Made by a program: the position numbers and the translations under genes
Assembly (NCBI RefSeq): GCF_014229245.1
Contig: NZ_JAARZJ010000005.1
Coordinates: 62,001-126,000, forward strand
Direction of reading: 5' to 3'
Length of the DNA stretch: 64,000 bases
Source: Listeria farberi
GTDB taxonomy: Bacteria > Bacillota > Bacilli > Lactobacillales > Listeriaceae
Notes under the pieces: model-generated
What the model was told of the DNA's origin: nothing
Database searches by the model: none
The model's input: only the letters and a program-made list of their open reading frames with translations
Part shown: positions 51,099-59,063 of the stretch, piece by piece
Layout of the letters: every line of letters starts with the position of its first letter
How positions within the stretch are numbered: position 1 is the stretch's first letter

Positions 51099-52457
51099 AT
51101 GAGTTCAGAGAGAAGTTTATCTAGTCGATTTATTGAAGGATTATCAATTTTTGCCCAAAAAATTTCATCCCAAAAGCATATCATGGCAATTCGTGATGGC
51201 TTTGCAGCGATGATTCCGATTACGATTATTGCAGCATTTTTCTTACTTGTAAATAATGTGTTGCTTCAACCAGAAAACGGTCTGCTTAAATTCATTCCCA
51301 ATGTAGAAAATTATTTGGGTGTAGGTATTCAAGTCTATAATGCAACACTTGGTATCATGGCGATTTTAGCAGCGTTCTTAATTGGTAACTTTTTAGCTAA
51401 ATCATACGGAATGGAAGGTCGTACGGAAGGGGTTATAGCCGTAGCTGCCTATGTTGTCTTAATCCCAGCTTCTTCTCATTTAATGTCTGTTGACGGAAAA
51501 TCCTTTGAAGCTGGCGGCGTTTTAACACAAGAAATGACAAGTTCAACGGGTATGTTCCTTGCGATTATCGCTGCTTTAGTCAGTATCACCATGCTTGCAA
51601 AATTCTCGAAAAGTAAAAAATTAAAAATTTCTATGCCAGAAAGTGTTCCACCAGCAATTGCAAAATCATTTAACATTTTAATTCCATCATTCTTAGTGCT
51701 AAGTATTTTAGCAATTATTGAAGTACTTGTAGTTAGTTTTGTATCAATGAGTATCCCAGAAATTATCGTAAAAGTTCTACAAATTCCATTAGTTGGTGGG
51801 TTCCAAACGTTACCAGGAATTCTACTTTATGTATTCTTAGCGGGATTCTTATGGGTCTTCGGTATTCACGGCGCGTTCGTATTAGGCGCGATTTCTGGAC
51901 CAGTTCTTTTAACTTCTTTACAACAAAACATTGATGCGGTGAATGCAGGAACAACTTTACCGAACATCGTTACCCAACCATTTTTAGATGCTTTTGTATA
52001 CATGGGTGGTGGCGGAACAATTATTTGTTTAGTTATCGCGATTTTCATTGCCTCAAAACGACCAGATCATCGCATGGTAACAAAATTTGGCTTAATCCCT
52101 AGTATTTTCAATGTCAGTGAACCACTTATGTTCGGTTTGCCAGTTGTATTCAACCCGATTTACGGTATTCCACTAGTTATCGCACCACTAGCTTCAACGG
52201 CAATGGCGTACTTCGCAACTTCATGGGGCTGGATTAGCCAGACTTATATTTTGATTCCTTGGGTAACGCCACCAGTACTTTCAGGGTATCTTGCAACAGG
52301 TGGGGACATTCGCGCTTCCATTTTACAAATCGCAATTATCGTCGTTGGAACGCTTATTTACTTACCATTTGTACTTGTAGCTAACCGTGCATATGTTTTA
52401 GAACAAAAAGCTGCTGAAAACATAGAAGCAGAAACAGTAACGAATGGAGAAGTTTAA
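51099..52457 (+). CDS. PTS EIIC component, lactose/cellobiose family
   Basis: 452 residues, about ten membrane helices, of the CelB/LicC family (IRDGFAAMIPITIIAAFFLLVNN, FGIHGAFVLG, FNVSEPLMFGLPVVFNPIY). It is a channel subunit alone: no EIIA or EIIB gene is in this operon, so it must borrow these from another locus. AGGAGG precedes ATG. Substrate inferred as a beta-linked disaccharide handled by the GH9 enzyme. Confidence 0.93.
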   Translation: MSSERSLSSRFIEGLSIFAQKISSQKHIMAIRDGFAAMIPITIIAAFFLLVNNVLLQPENGLLKFIPNVENYLGVGIQVYNATLGIMAILAAFLIGNFLAKSYGMEGRTEGVIAVAAYVVLIPASSHLMSVDGKSFEAGGVLTQEMTSSTGMFLAIIAALVSITMLAKFSKSKKLKISMPESVPPAIAKSFNILIPSFLVLSILAIIEVLVVSFVSMSIPEIIVKVLQIPLVGGFQTLPGILLYVFLAGFLWVFGIHGAFVLGAISGPVLLTSLQQNIDAVNAGTTLPNIVTQPFLDAFVYMGGGGTIICLVIAIFIASKRPDHRMVTKFGLIPSIFNVSEPLMFGLPVVFNPIYGIPLVIAPLASTAMAYFATSWGWISQTYILIPWVTPPVLSGYLATGGDIRASILQIAIIVVGTLIYLPFVLVANRAYVLEQKAAENIEAETVTNGEV

Positions 52458-52458
52458 A

Positions 52459-53544
52459 ATGAAACCAACAATGATGACTTATATTAACGAAGAAGAAGGA
52501 ATGTGTAAATCGATTTTAGCAGATTTCCAAACGAATGCAGAAAAACTAGAATCTCTTGTAAAAAAAGGCGCAAAAGAATGGTTGATTTTAGCAACTGGAT
52601 CAAGTTTGAATGCAGCTCAAAGCGCCAAATATTACATTGAAAATCTAGCAGATGTCCGTATTACAATTGAAGAACCATTCAATCATCTATATTACGAAAA
52701 ATTATCAAGTCACCTAGATTTAGTTATCGGTATTTCGCAAAGTGGGCAAAGCACGTCGACCATTTCCGCGCTAGAACGTGTGAAAAAAGAAGCTTCTGTA
52801 CCAGTAGTGGCTCTAACTAGTGATGTAACGAGTGAAATTGCTGAATTTGCGGATATTACACTTGATATTGGCTGTGGAAAAGAACGAGTTGGCTACGTAA
52901 CAAAAGGTTTTACAGCAACTGTGCTAACATTAATGCTAACAGGACTTCATTTCGCATATAAAACAGCGCAAATTGATGTAACTCGGTTTAACAGTGAAAT
53001 CAAAGCATTTAGCCTAGCAACTGATGCGATTCCAGCAACAATTGCAGGTACAGAAGCATTTTATGAAAAATGGCAAGAAGAGTTTGCTACTGCACCGAAG
53101 TTCACAGCAATTGGATATGGTCCTACTGTTGGAACATGCAAAGAATTTGAAACAAAATTCTCAGAAACTGTCCGTGTACCGTCACAAGGACTTGATTTAG
53201 AGGCTTTTATGCACGGGCCATATTTAGAAGTTAACCCGCAACATAGAATCTTCTTCTTAGAGACAGAGAGCGCAGTTACCGAGCGTTTAGTATTGTTACG
53301 TGATTATGAATCTAAGTATACCCCGTTTACGTATACTATTAAATTTGGCACTGCTGAAAATGACCGAACGCTGGGGATACCAGCAGATTTAGACGAATAC
53401 CAAGCGCCGTTCCTAATGATACTCCCTTTTCAAATCTTAGCTCATCACATTGCAGAGTTGAAAGGGAACAAATTAACAGAACGGATCTACACAGACTTTG
53501 GTGTAGCAATGAAAAGTAAAACAAAACCTGGAGACTACGCTTAA
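52459..53544 (+). CDS. Double-SIS sugar isomerase/deaminase-like protein (GlmS C-terminal homologue)
   Basis: 361 residues with two SIS domains and no glutaminase domain, so it is not a full GlmS. The SIS loops LATGSSLNAAQSAKY and VIGISQSGQSTSTI bind the sugar phosphate; GLDLEAFMHGPYLEV resembles the GlmS/FrlB/NagB-II catalytic loop. A glucosamine-6-phosphate deaminase or deglycase role is inferred. ATG 52459 (GGAGAAG 6 bases upstream) is chosen over ATG 52444, which overlaps the EIIC gene. Confidence 0.82.
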   Translation: MKPTMMTYINEEEGMCKSILADFQTNAEKLESLVKKGAKEWLILATGSSLNAAQSAKYYIENLADVRITIEEPFNHLYYEKLSSHLDLVIGISQSGQSTSTISALERVKKEASVPVVALTSDVTSEIAEFADITLDIGCGKERVGYVTKGFTATVLTLMLTGLHFAYKTAQIDVTRFNSEIKAFSLATDAIPATIAGTEAFYEKWQEEFATAPKFTAIGYGPTVGTCKEFETKFSETVRVPSQGLDLEAFMHGPYLEVNPQHRIFFLETESAVTERLVLLRDYESKYTPFTYTIKFGTAENDRTLGIPADLDEYQAPFLMILPFQILAHHIAELKGNKLTERIYTDFGVAMKSKTKPGDYA

Positions 53545-53554
53545 AAATACTAAT

Positions 53555-53598
53555 AGACTGGAAAAACCAAAGGAGAAACGGTTTTTTCAGTCTTTTTT
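53555..53598 (+). terminator. Terminator of the ROK-GH9-PTS operon
   Basis: AGACTGGAAAAACC pairs with GGTTTTTTCAGTCT, followed by TTTTTT. Confidence 0.87.
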
Positions 53599-53767
53599 GA
53601 CTATAACTCATAAAATTACGGCAATAACTGAGCTAACCAAATATCCATTTAGAAAAGAAATTAATTGTTAAAAATTGATAAATAAGTCACAAGTCTGATA
53701 CAAGGAGAGTTAACTTGTGGTAAAATGAACTTTGACTTTTAAAAAAAGAAAAGGAAGTGAGTGCCTG

Positions 53768-54427
53768 GTGGATTTTATTACGTACATCATTGATTTTATT
53801 TTGCATATTGACCAACATTTAGTGGAGATTATAAATAATTTTGGAATTTGGACTTACATCATTTTGTTTTTGATTGTTTTCATAGAAACTGGTCTAGTAG
53901 TATTTCCGTTTTTACCAGGAGATTCATTACTATTCGCCGCGGGAGCTTTATCCGTATTGGATGGTTCAATTTTACATATTGTGCCTCTAATTATCACACT
54001 TTGGTTAGCTGCAGTCATTGGGGATTCAGTGAACTATCAAATCGGTAAAAAAATTGGAACTTCCATACCAGAAGACAGTTGGTTTGGGAGATTAATAAAT
54101 CAAGAAAAAATGGCAAAAGCAGAGGCGTTTTTCAATAAACATGGTGGGAAAACAATTTTCATTGCTAGATTTATGCCGTTCATTCGTACATTTGCACCGT
54201 TTGTTGCAGGAGCAAGTCGGATGAATTATCGCTATTTCATCAATTATAATATTTTAGGAGCCACTGTTTGGGTTCTGCTTTGTACACTTGCAGGCTACTT
54301 TTTTGGGAATTTCCCAATCGTTAAAGACAACTTCTCATTAGTTGTGATCGGAATCATTGTAGTTTCGGTAATTCCAATGGTTGTTTCCTTTATTAGAAGT
54401 AAGATGGCTCAAAAAAACGCGGATTAA
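53768..54427 (+). CDS. DedA family membrane protein
   Basis: 219 residues. Family markers are FIETGLVVFPFLPGDSLLFAAGAL, GDSVNYQIGKKIG and the conserved arginine-bearing FIARFMPFIRTFAPFVAGAS. Four to six membrane helices. DedA proteins are lipid-scramblase-like transporters needed for membrane homeostasis. The GTG start at 53768 follows GGAAGTGAG; a longer frame from 53732 lacks a ribosome site. Confidence 0.92.
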   Translation: MDFITYIIDFILHIDQHLVEIINNFGIWTYIILFLIVFIETGLVVFPFLPGDSLLFAAGALSVLDGSILHIVPLIITLWLAAVIGDSVNYQIGKKIGTSIPEDSWFGRLINQEKMAKAEAFFNKHGGKTIFIARFMPFIRTFAPFVAGASRMNYRYFINYNILGATVWVLLCTLAGYFFGNFPIVKDNFSLVVIGIIVVSVIPMVVSFIRSKMAQKNAD

Positions 54428-54442
54428 TTTCCGTGTTTTTTT
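54411..54442 (+). terminator. Terminator after the DedA gene
   Basis: AAACGCGGA pairs with TCCGTGTTT, followed by a T run; it overlaps the end of the gene. Confidence 0.8.
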
Positions 54443-54456
54443 ATTTCCCGGGAAAT
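54443..54456. other. Perfect Noc-binding-like site
   Basis: ATTTCCCGGGAAAT, intergenic between the DedA gene and arcA; identical to the copy at 27852. Confidence 0.7.
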
Positions 54457-54504
54457 GTATAAATGATAAGTTTTGGGGTAATTGTTTAGGAAGAGGTGAT
54501 AGAA

Positions 54505-55731
54505 ATGGAAAATGTTTTAAATATTACATCCGAAATTGGTAAACTGCAGACGGTCCTTGTAAAAAGACCAGGTTCTGAGTTGGAAAATATCACGCCAGAA
54601 TATCTAGAGTCGTTGTTATTCGATGACATACCTTACTTAAAAATGATGCAAAAAGAACATGACTTCTTTGTCAAAACGATGCAAGACTCGAATATTGAAG
54701 TGCTCTACTTAGAAAAATTAGCAGCAGAAGCTTTAAAAGAAGCTAGTAATAAAGAACATTTTTTAACGAAAATGATTAAAGAATCTAATCAAATGGATGA
54801 GAGTGCTCTCTATGTACATGATTATTTGATGTCTTTTGATGAAGAAGAAATGATTCGAAAACTTATGTCCGGATTGAAAAAATCAGAAATTCCAGAACGT
54901 AAAAAGAAACATTTAAATGAAATGATGGACGAACAATATCCGTTTTTCTTGGATCCGTTACCTAATTTATATTTTACACGTGATCCGGCTGCAGTCATTG
55001 GCAGTGGTGTAACAATTAACAAAATGTTCCAACCTGCAAGAAGACGAGAGTCGCTATTTATTGAGCTTATTTTAAAACATCATCCTCGTTTTAGTAGTCA
55101 AGAAATCCCGATATGGTCTGGTCGAGAAGAGCCTTTTCCATTAGAGGGCGGAGATGAGCTTGTATTGAATGAGGAAACGGTTCTCGTTGGTGTTTCTGAG
55201 CGAACTGATGCGCGTGCGGTTGAACGGCTAGCAGAAAGTTTATTTAGTCGCGCTCCAAAAATCAAGCGAGTACTGGCAGCTGAAATACCAGAAACAAGAT
55301 CATTTATGCATTTAGATACCGTTTTTACAATGGTCAATTTTGCACAGTTTACAATTCACCCTGCTATTCAAAACCAGCAAGGCGAACTAAATGTCTATAT
55401 TTTAGAAAAAAGTGAAAACGGGCTAGAAATCACTCCGCGTAGAGATTTTAAGCGTGTAATTGCCGAAGTTCTAGGAGTGCCAGAAGTTGATTTTATTCCT
55501 TGTGGCGGAGAAGATGTGATTGTTTCAGCGAGAGAGCAATGGAATGATGGCGCTAATACGCTTGCAATTGCCCCGGGAGAAGTAATTACATATGATCGAA
55601 ATCATGTATCAAATGATCTTTTAAGAAAGGCTGGTATTAAGGTTCATGAAGTAATTAGCTCAGAGCTTTCTAGGGGGCGCGGAGGTCCTAGATGTATGAC
55701 AATGCCGATAACTAGGGAAAATTTAAAATAA
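54505..55731 (+). CDS. arcA: Arginine deiminase
   Basis: 408 residues. It hydrolyses arginine to citrulline and ammonia. Family motifs are present: [19 protein letters not shown] (catalytic His and Asp), IPCGGED and the catalytic-cysteine end [16 protein letters not shown] 54505 is chosen with AGAGGTGA 5 bases upstream; GTG 54496 is possible. No ornithine carbamoyltransferase, carbamate kinase or antiporter gene lies beside it, so ATP formation and citrulline use depend on genes elsewhere. Confidence 0.96.
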   Translation: MENVLNITSEIGKLQTVLVKRPGSELENITPEYLESLLFDDIPYLKMMQKEHDFFVKTMQDSNIEVLYLEKLAAEALKEASNKEHFLTKMIKESNQMDESALYVHDYLMSFDEEEMIRKLMSGLKKSEIPERKKKHLNEMMDEQYPFFLDPLPNLYFTRDPAAVIGSGVTINKMFQPARRRESLFIELILKHHPRFSSQEIPIWSGREEPFPLEGGDELVLNEETVLVGVSERTDARAVERLAESLFSRAPKIKRVLAAEIPETRSFMHLDTVFTMVNFAQFTIHPAIQNQQGELNVYILEKSENGLEITPRRDFKRVIAEVLGVPEVDFIPCGGEDVIVSAREQWNDGANTLAIAPGEVITYDRNHVSNDLLRKAGIKVHEVISSELSRGRGGPRCMTMPITRENLK

Positions 55732-55841
55732 GCCTTGAAAAACTGGTGATTCTCGCTAAAACACGACTTTCACAAAAAGTATTGTCGCTGTTTTTAAGAT
55801 ATGCTATAGTGTTTTCAAACCAGAAATTTTCGAGAAATATC

Positions 55842-55870
55842 TTGCTGGTTAGTTTGCGCTATGATATAAT
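55842..55870 (+). promoter_or_regulatory. Promoter of rpsF-ssb-rpsR
   Basis: TTGCTG (55842-55847), 17-base spacer, perfect TATAAT (55865-55870). Confidence 0.82.
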
Positions 55871-55935
55871 ATTTTATTGTGAGTAATTATAAATTATTCC
55901 TTGCTCGCTCTTGATTTTAAGGCTTGCTAAAGGCA

Positions 55936-55990
55936 GTCTTAATTTCAGGGATATGGTGTGATTACATACCTTATCAGAGCCGCTTAAGAC
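55936..55990 (+). promoter_or_regulatory. S6:S18 ribosomal-protein leader
   Basis: GTCTTAA (55936) pairs with TTAAGAC (55984). Inside, GATATGGTGTG pairs with CATACCTTATC, and an asymmetric bulge carries CCG (55980-55982). A stem with a bulged CCG resembling the S6:S18 binding site in rRNA is the known feature of this autoregulatory leader. Binding of surplus S6:S18 would lower translation of rpsF. Confidence 0.72.
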
Positions 55991-56010
55991 CACAAGGAGG
56001 TGTAGAGTAG

Positions 56011-56304
56011 ATGGCTAGAAAGTACGAAATTATGTACATTATTCGCCCTAATATTGAAGAAGATGAGAAAAAAGCTGTTGTTGAACGCTTTGACGGAATC
56101 TTAACTGAAAATGGCGCGGAGATCATCGAATCAAAAGAATGGGGTAAACGTCGCTTAGCATACGAAATCAATGACTATCGTGATGGTTTTTACCACATCG
56201 TGAAATTGAATGCTGATAAAGCAGATTCTATCAACGAATTTGACCGTTTAGCAAAAATTTCTGATGATATCGTTCGTCACATGGTAATTAAAGAAGAAGC
56301 ATAA
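56011..56304 (+). CDS. rpsF: 30S ribosomal protein S6
   Basis: 97 residues with the typical start [20 protein letters not shown] and the [15 protein letters not shown] segment. It binds 16S rRNA together with S18. AAGGAGGTG precedes ATG. First gene of the conserved rpsF-ssb-rpsR operon. Confidence 0.98.
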
Positions 56305-56359
56305 GAATTTATTCAGGGCTAGGACCTTGATTTACTAAACGAGAGGAGGTTGGTTTTGC

Positions 56360-56899
56360 ATGATGAATCGTGTAGTACTTGTAGGACGCTTAACAAAAGA
56401 TCCTGAATTACGTTACACTCCAGCTGGTGTGGCCGTTGCGACTTTTACTTTAGCTGTAAATCGTACGTTCACTAACCAACAGGGAGAACGAGAAGCTGAC
56501 TTTATTAATTGTGTTGTTTGGCGTAAACCAGCAGAAAACGTTGCTAATTTCCTGAAGAAGGGAAGTATGGCAGGGGTTGATGGCCGGGTTCAAACTCGTA
56601 ATTACGAGGGAAACGATGGTAAACGTGTTTATGTGACAGAAATTGTAGCTGAGAGTGTTCAATTCCTTGAGCCGCGCAATGCTAATGGCGGTGGCGGAAA
56701 TAATAACTATCAAGGCGGAAATAACAACAATAATTATAATAACGGTGGAAATAACTTCGGACAAGCACCTACTAATAACGGTGGATTCGGACAGGACCAG
56801 CAACAATCTCAAAATCAAAATTATCAATCCACTAACAATGATCCTTTTGCAAGTGATGGTAAGCCAATCGACATTTCTGATGACGATTTACCATTCTAA
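56360..56899 (+). CDS. ssb: Single-stranded DNA-binding protein
   Basis: 179 residues. The OB fold is residues 1-105 ([42 protein letters not shown]). A Gly/Asn/Gln-rich flexible linker follows, and the C-terminal tip DDDLPF recruits partner proteins. Two ATG codons in tandem could start it. Coats single-stranded DNA in replication and repair. GAGAGGAGG precedes it. Confidence 0.98.
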   Translation: MMNRVVLVGRLTKDPELRYTPAGVAVATFTLAVNRTFTNQQGEREADFINCVVWRKPAENVANFLKKGSMAGVDGRVQTRNYEGNDGKRVYVTEIVAESVQFLEPRNANGGGGNNNYQGGNNNNNYNNGGNNFGQAPTNNGGFGQDQQQSQNQNYQSTNNDPFASDGKPIDISDDDLPF

Positions 56900-56942
56900 A
56901 TTCATTTTAGCGGTTTGAACTTTAAGATAGGAGGAACTTTCA

Positions 56943-57182
56943 ATGGCTGGAGGACGCAGAGGCGGACGCCGTCGGAAAAAAGTATGTTACTTTACTTCCA
57001 ATGGTATTACGCATATCGACTATAAAGATGTAGAACTTCTAAAAAAATTCGTTTCCGAACGTGGTAAAATTTTACCTCGTCGTGTAACTGGAACGAGCGC
57101 TAAATATCAACGTAAACTTACTGTTGCTATCAAACGCTCTCGCCAAATGGCTTTACTACCATTTGTTGCTGAAGAAAAATAA
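56943..57182 (+). CDS. rpsR: 30S ribosomal protein S18
   Basis: 79 residues, strongly basic, with the [16 protein letters not shown] start and [34 protein letters not shown] core of S18. It forms a heterodimer with S6 on the 30S platform. AGGAGG precedes ATG; a terminator follows. Confidence 0.98.
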   Translation: MAGGRRGGRRRKKVCYFTSNGITHIDYKDVELLKKFVSERGKILPRRVTGTSAKYQRKLTVAIKRSRQMALLPFVAEEK

Positions 57183-57191
57183 GTTAATTTT

Positions 57192-57224
57192 AACAGTCTA
57201 GAATTCATTTCTAGACTGTTTTTT
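57192..57224 (+). terminator. Terminator after rpsR
   Basis: AACAGTCTAGAA pairs with TTTCTAGACTGTT and is followed by TTTT. Confidence 0.9.
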
Positions 57225-57335
57225 GTTAAAAGGAAGACTTTATGTGGAGAAAACTTAGGGCTTAAGGTGGACGTTAAGCAGCTTGCTTTTATGTTATTCT
57301 TAAATAGAAGAAAAAAATGCACAGGGGGAAACAAA

Positions 57336-57953
57336 ATGTATAAAAAAATAGCGACAGTAGGGATGACAGTTTTACTAGTAGGTGCTTTGTCGGCATGTAG
57401 TTTTGGAGATGATGATAAGGATACTTCTTCATCTAATGGCAGTAACGAAACAACAAGTAGTAAAAGCAGTAGTAATGATAGTAATTCAACAGATAGCCTG
57501 CAAAACAAAAGCTTTGATATGAGTTATGAAGACGCAGTAAAGGCATTCCAAGACAAACATACGGATGCAGAAATATCTAGCGTTGAATTAGAGAAAAGCC
57601 TGGGAAAATATGTTTATACTGTTGATGGAATTTCAAATGACAATGAATATGAAATGAAATTCAATGCTGAAACAAAAGAACAGTTGAGTGATGAAACAGA
57701 TAAGCTTGATAAAGAAGATGCTGGTGGTGCTGAAAAAGAAAACGAAAAACTTACTTTAGATGGGATTAAGTCACCGAAAGAAGCAATGGATAAAGCAATT
57801 AATCAACAAGCTGGCGACGTTACAAGTTGGAACATAGAGCGGGAATTAGATACCACATATTATGAAGTAACAGTAAAACAAGACAACCAAAAATACGATA
57901 TCAAACTAAATGCTAAGACATTAGAAGTCCTTCAAACAGAGCAAGACGATTAA
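57336..57953 (+). CDS. PepSY-domain lipoprotein
   Basis: 205 residues from ATG 57336 (GGGGGAA upstream). A lipobox (ALSAC) gives a lipid-anchored protein. Next is a Ser/Asn/Asp-rich linker, then two PepSY-like repeats (SYEDAVKAFQDKHTDAEISSVELEK...YEMKFNAET and SPKEAMDKAINQQAGDVTSWNIERELDTTYYEVTVKQD). PepSY domains are thought to inhibit proteases or act in signalling at the cell surface. It lies between rpsR and agrB, with a terminator on each side. Confidence 0.88.
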   Translation: MYKKIATVGMTVLLVGALSACSFGDDDKDTSSSNGSNETTSSKSSSNDSNSTDSLQNKSFDMSYEDAVKAFQDKHTDAEISSVELEKSLGKYVYTVDGISNDNEYEMKFNAETKEQLSDETDKLDKEDAGGAEKENEKLTLDGIKSPKEAMDKAINQQAGDVTSWNIERELDTTYYEVTVKQDNQKYDIKLNAKTLEVLQTEQDD

Positions 57954-57959
57954 TTAAGC

Positions 57960-58001
57960 AAAAAGCAACCTGTGATTATTCTTTCATAGGTTGCTTTTTT
58001 T
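57960..58001 (+). terminator. Terminator after the PepSY lipoprotein gene
   Basis: AAAAGCAACCT pairs with AGGTTGCTTTT, followed by TTT. Confidence 0.88.
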
Positions 58002-58139
58002 ATGAATATTATTACTAAAATTAAGAATTAATATGGGTCTTTAATCCTGTTAATAGGTTCTTTTTACACGTTTGAAAATTCTGAAATGTATCCAAAAAAT
58101 TGCTGATTTGACCATTTTTAAGTCGTTCATGACAAGAAT

Positions 58140-58169
58140 CGGACATTTCATTACATTTTTGGTTATAAT
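58140..58169 (+). promoter_or_regulatory. Probable agr operon promoter
   Basis: A perfect TATAAT (58164-58169) lies 40 bases before agrB, with a weak CGGACA as -35 (spacer 18). A weak -35 fits the AgrA-dependent positive feedback known for this operon; I could not place an AgrA box with confidence. Confidence 0.5.
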
Positions 58170-58208
58170 GACTAAATTCGTTGTAAAATGTTAGTGGAGG
58201 TGAATTAG

Positions 58209-58823
58209 TTGAGTAATTTTACCGCAAAAGTACCTTTGTCAGAAAAAATGGCGGATGTTTTGATTTCAAAAGATCGCTGGAAAGATGACGAAGAAGGTTA
58301 TTTAAAAGTAAAATATGGGCTAGAGATAATTTTAATTAATGTCATGAAGTTTGCAATCGTATACGGTATTGCCTTAGTAACAGGGTTATTACTGCAAACG
58401 GTGACAGTGCATCTGTCATATTTATGGCTCAGACGGTATTCTTTTGGATTACACGCAACCAAAACATTGAATTGTACACTAATTAGCTTAACAATGTTTG
58501 TGCTTGCGCCTTTTATTTTCCAAAATTTGCCCTCTAATAATTGGATTGTTTTAGGCACATTTGCATTTATACTACTCAACATGTTTTTATTCGCTCCGGC
58601 AGACACAGAAAGTTTGCCTTTAATCGGTGAAGAACACCGAAAAAAACTAAAAAGAAAAGCGATGATAGGGACGCTAATTTTAACGGGAATTGCGTTACTA
58701 ATACCATTCGCAGAGATGAAAACATTAATCATGGTAGGATCTTTGTTTCAGGTGATAAGTATTAATCCACTTACTTACAAACTATTGAAAAGGAGGTATC
58801 GGAACTATGAAAAATATGAATAA
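58209..58823 (+). CDS. agrB: AgrB accessory gene regulator, peptide-processing protease
   Basis: 204 residues, polytopic membrane cysteine protease of the AgrB family. The catalytic pair is visible as His82 and Cys89 in YSFGLHATKTLNCTL, spaced as in Staphylococcus AgrB. It trims the C-terminal tail of AgrD and forms the thiolactone ring. Start TTG 58209 follows GGAGGTGAA. It overlaps agrD by 17 bp. Confidence 0.96.
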   Translation: MSNFTAKVPLSEKMADVLISKDRWKDDEEGYLKVKYGLEIILINVMKFAIVYGIALVTGLLLQTVTVHLSYLWLRRYSFGLHATKTLNCTLISLTMFVLAPFIFQNLPSNNWIVLGTFAFILLNMFLFAPADTESLPLIGEEHRKKLKRKAMIGTLILTGIALLIPFAEMKTLIMVGSLFQVISINPLTYKLLKRRYRNYEKYE

Positions 58824-58968
58824 ATCAGTTGGTAAATTCCTTTCTAGAAAGCTAGAAGAACAATCCATGAAAGTTGCGGATTCTTCTATGAGTAAAGCTT
58901 GTTTCATGTTTGTATACGAACCAAAAAGTCCATTTGTAAAAATGCAAGAAAAAAACGAAAATAAATAA
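58807..58968 (+). CDS. agrD: AgrD autoinducing peptide precursor
   Basis: 53 residues, too short for many gene finders. It has an N-terminal amphipathic lysine-rich helix, the AIP region around SKACFMFV (Cys32 to Val36) and a charged C-terminal tail (YEPKSPFVKMQEKNENK) removed by AgrB. The mature thiolactone is CFMFV, as reported for L. monocytogenes to my knowledge. AGGAGGT within agrB precedes ATG 58807. Confidence 0.95.
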   Translation: MKNMNKSVGKFLSRKLEEQSMKVADSSMSKACFMFVYEPKSPFVKMQEKNENK

Positions 58969-59063
58969 ATTTAAAACTGTATAACATCAAAATTCATGCT
59001 AAAATAAAAAGAAGGCAAACTTACATATTTAAACATAGATATTTTAGACAGTGGAGGATTAAT

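Noticed and set aside
55566-55585. CCCGGG in arcA as another Noc-type site
   Set aside because: Only the six central bases match; the ATTT/AAAT flanks are absent.
56450-56827. Open frame of 125 codons antisense to ssb, isoleucine-rich
   Set aside because: Arises from the Asn/Gly-rich linker codons of ssb read backward; not a plausible protein.
56690-56830. Asn/Gly/Gln repeats in ssb as a possible tandem DNA repeat
   Set aside because: This is the usual flexible linker of SSB; units are irregular and no mobile or phase-variable repeat is implied.
58298-58732. Open frame of 144 codons antisense to agrB
   Set aside because: Shadow of a real membrane-protein gene; no start signal or family resemblance.
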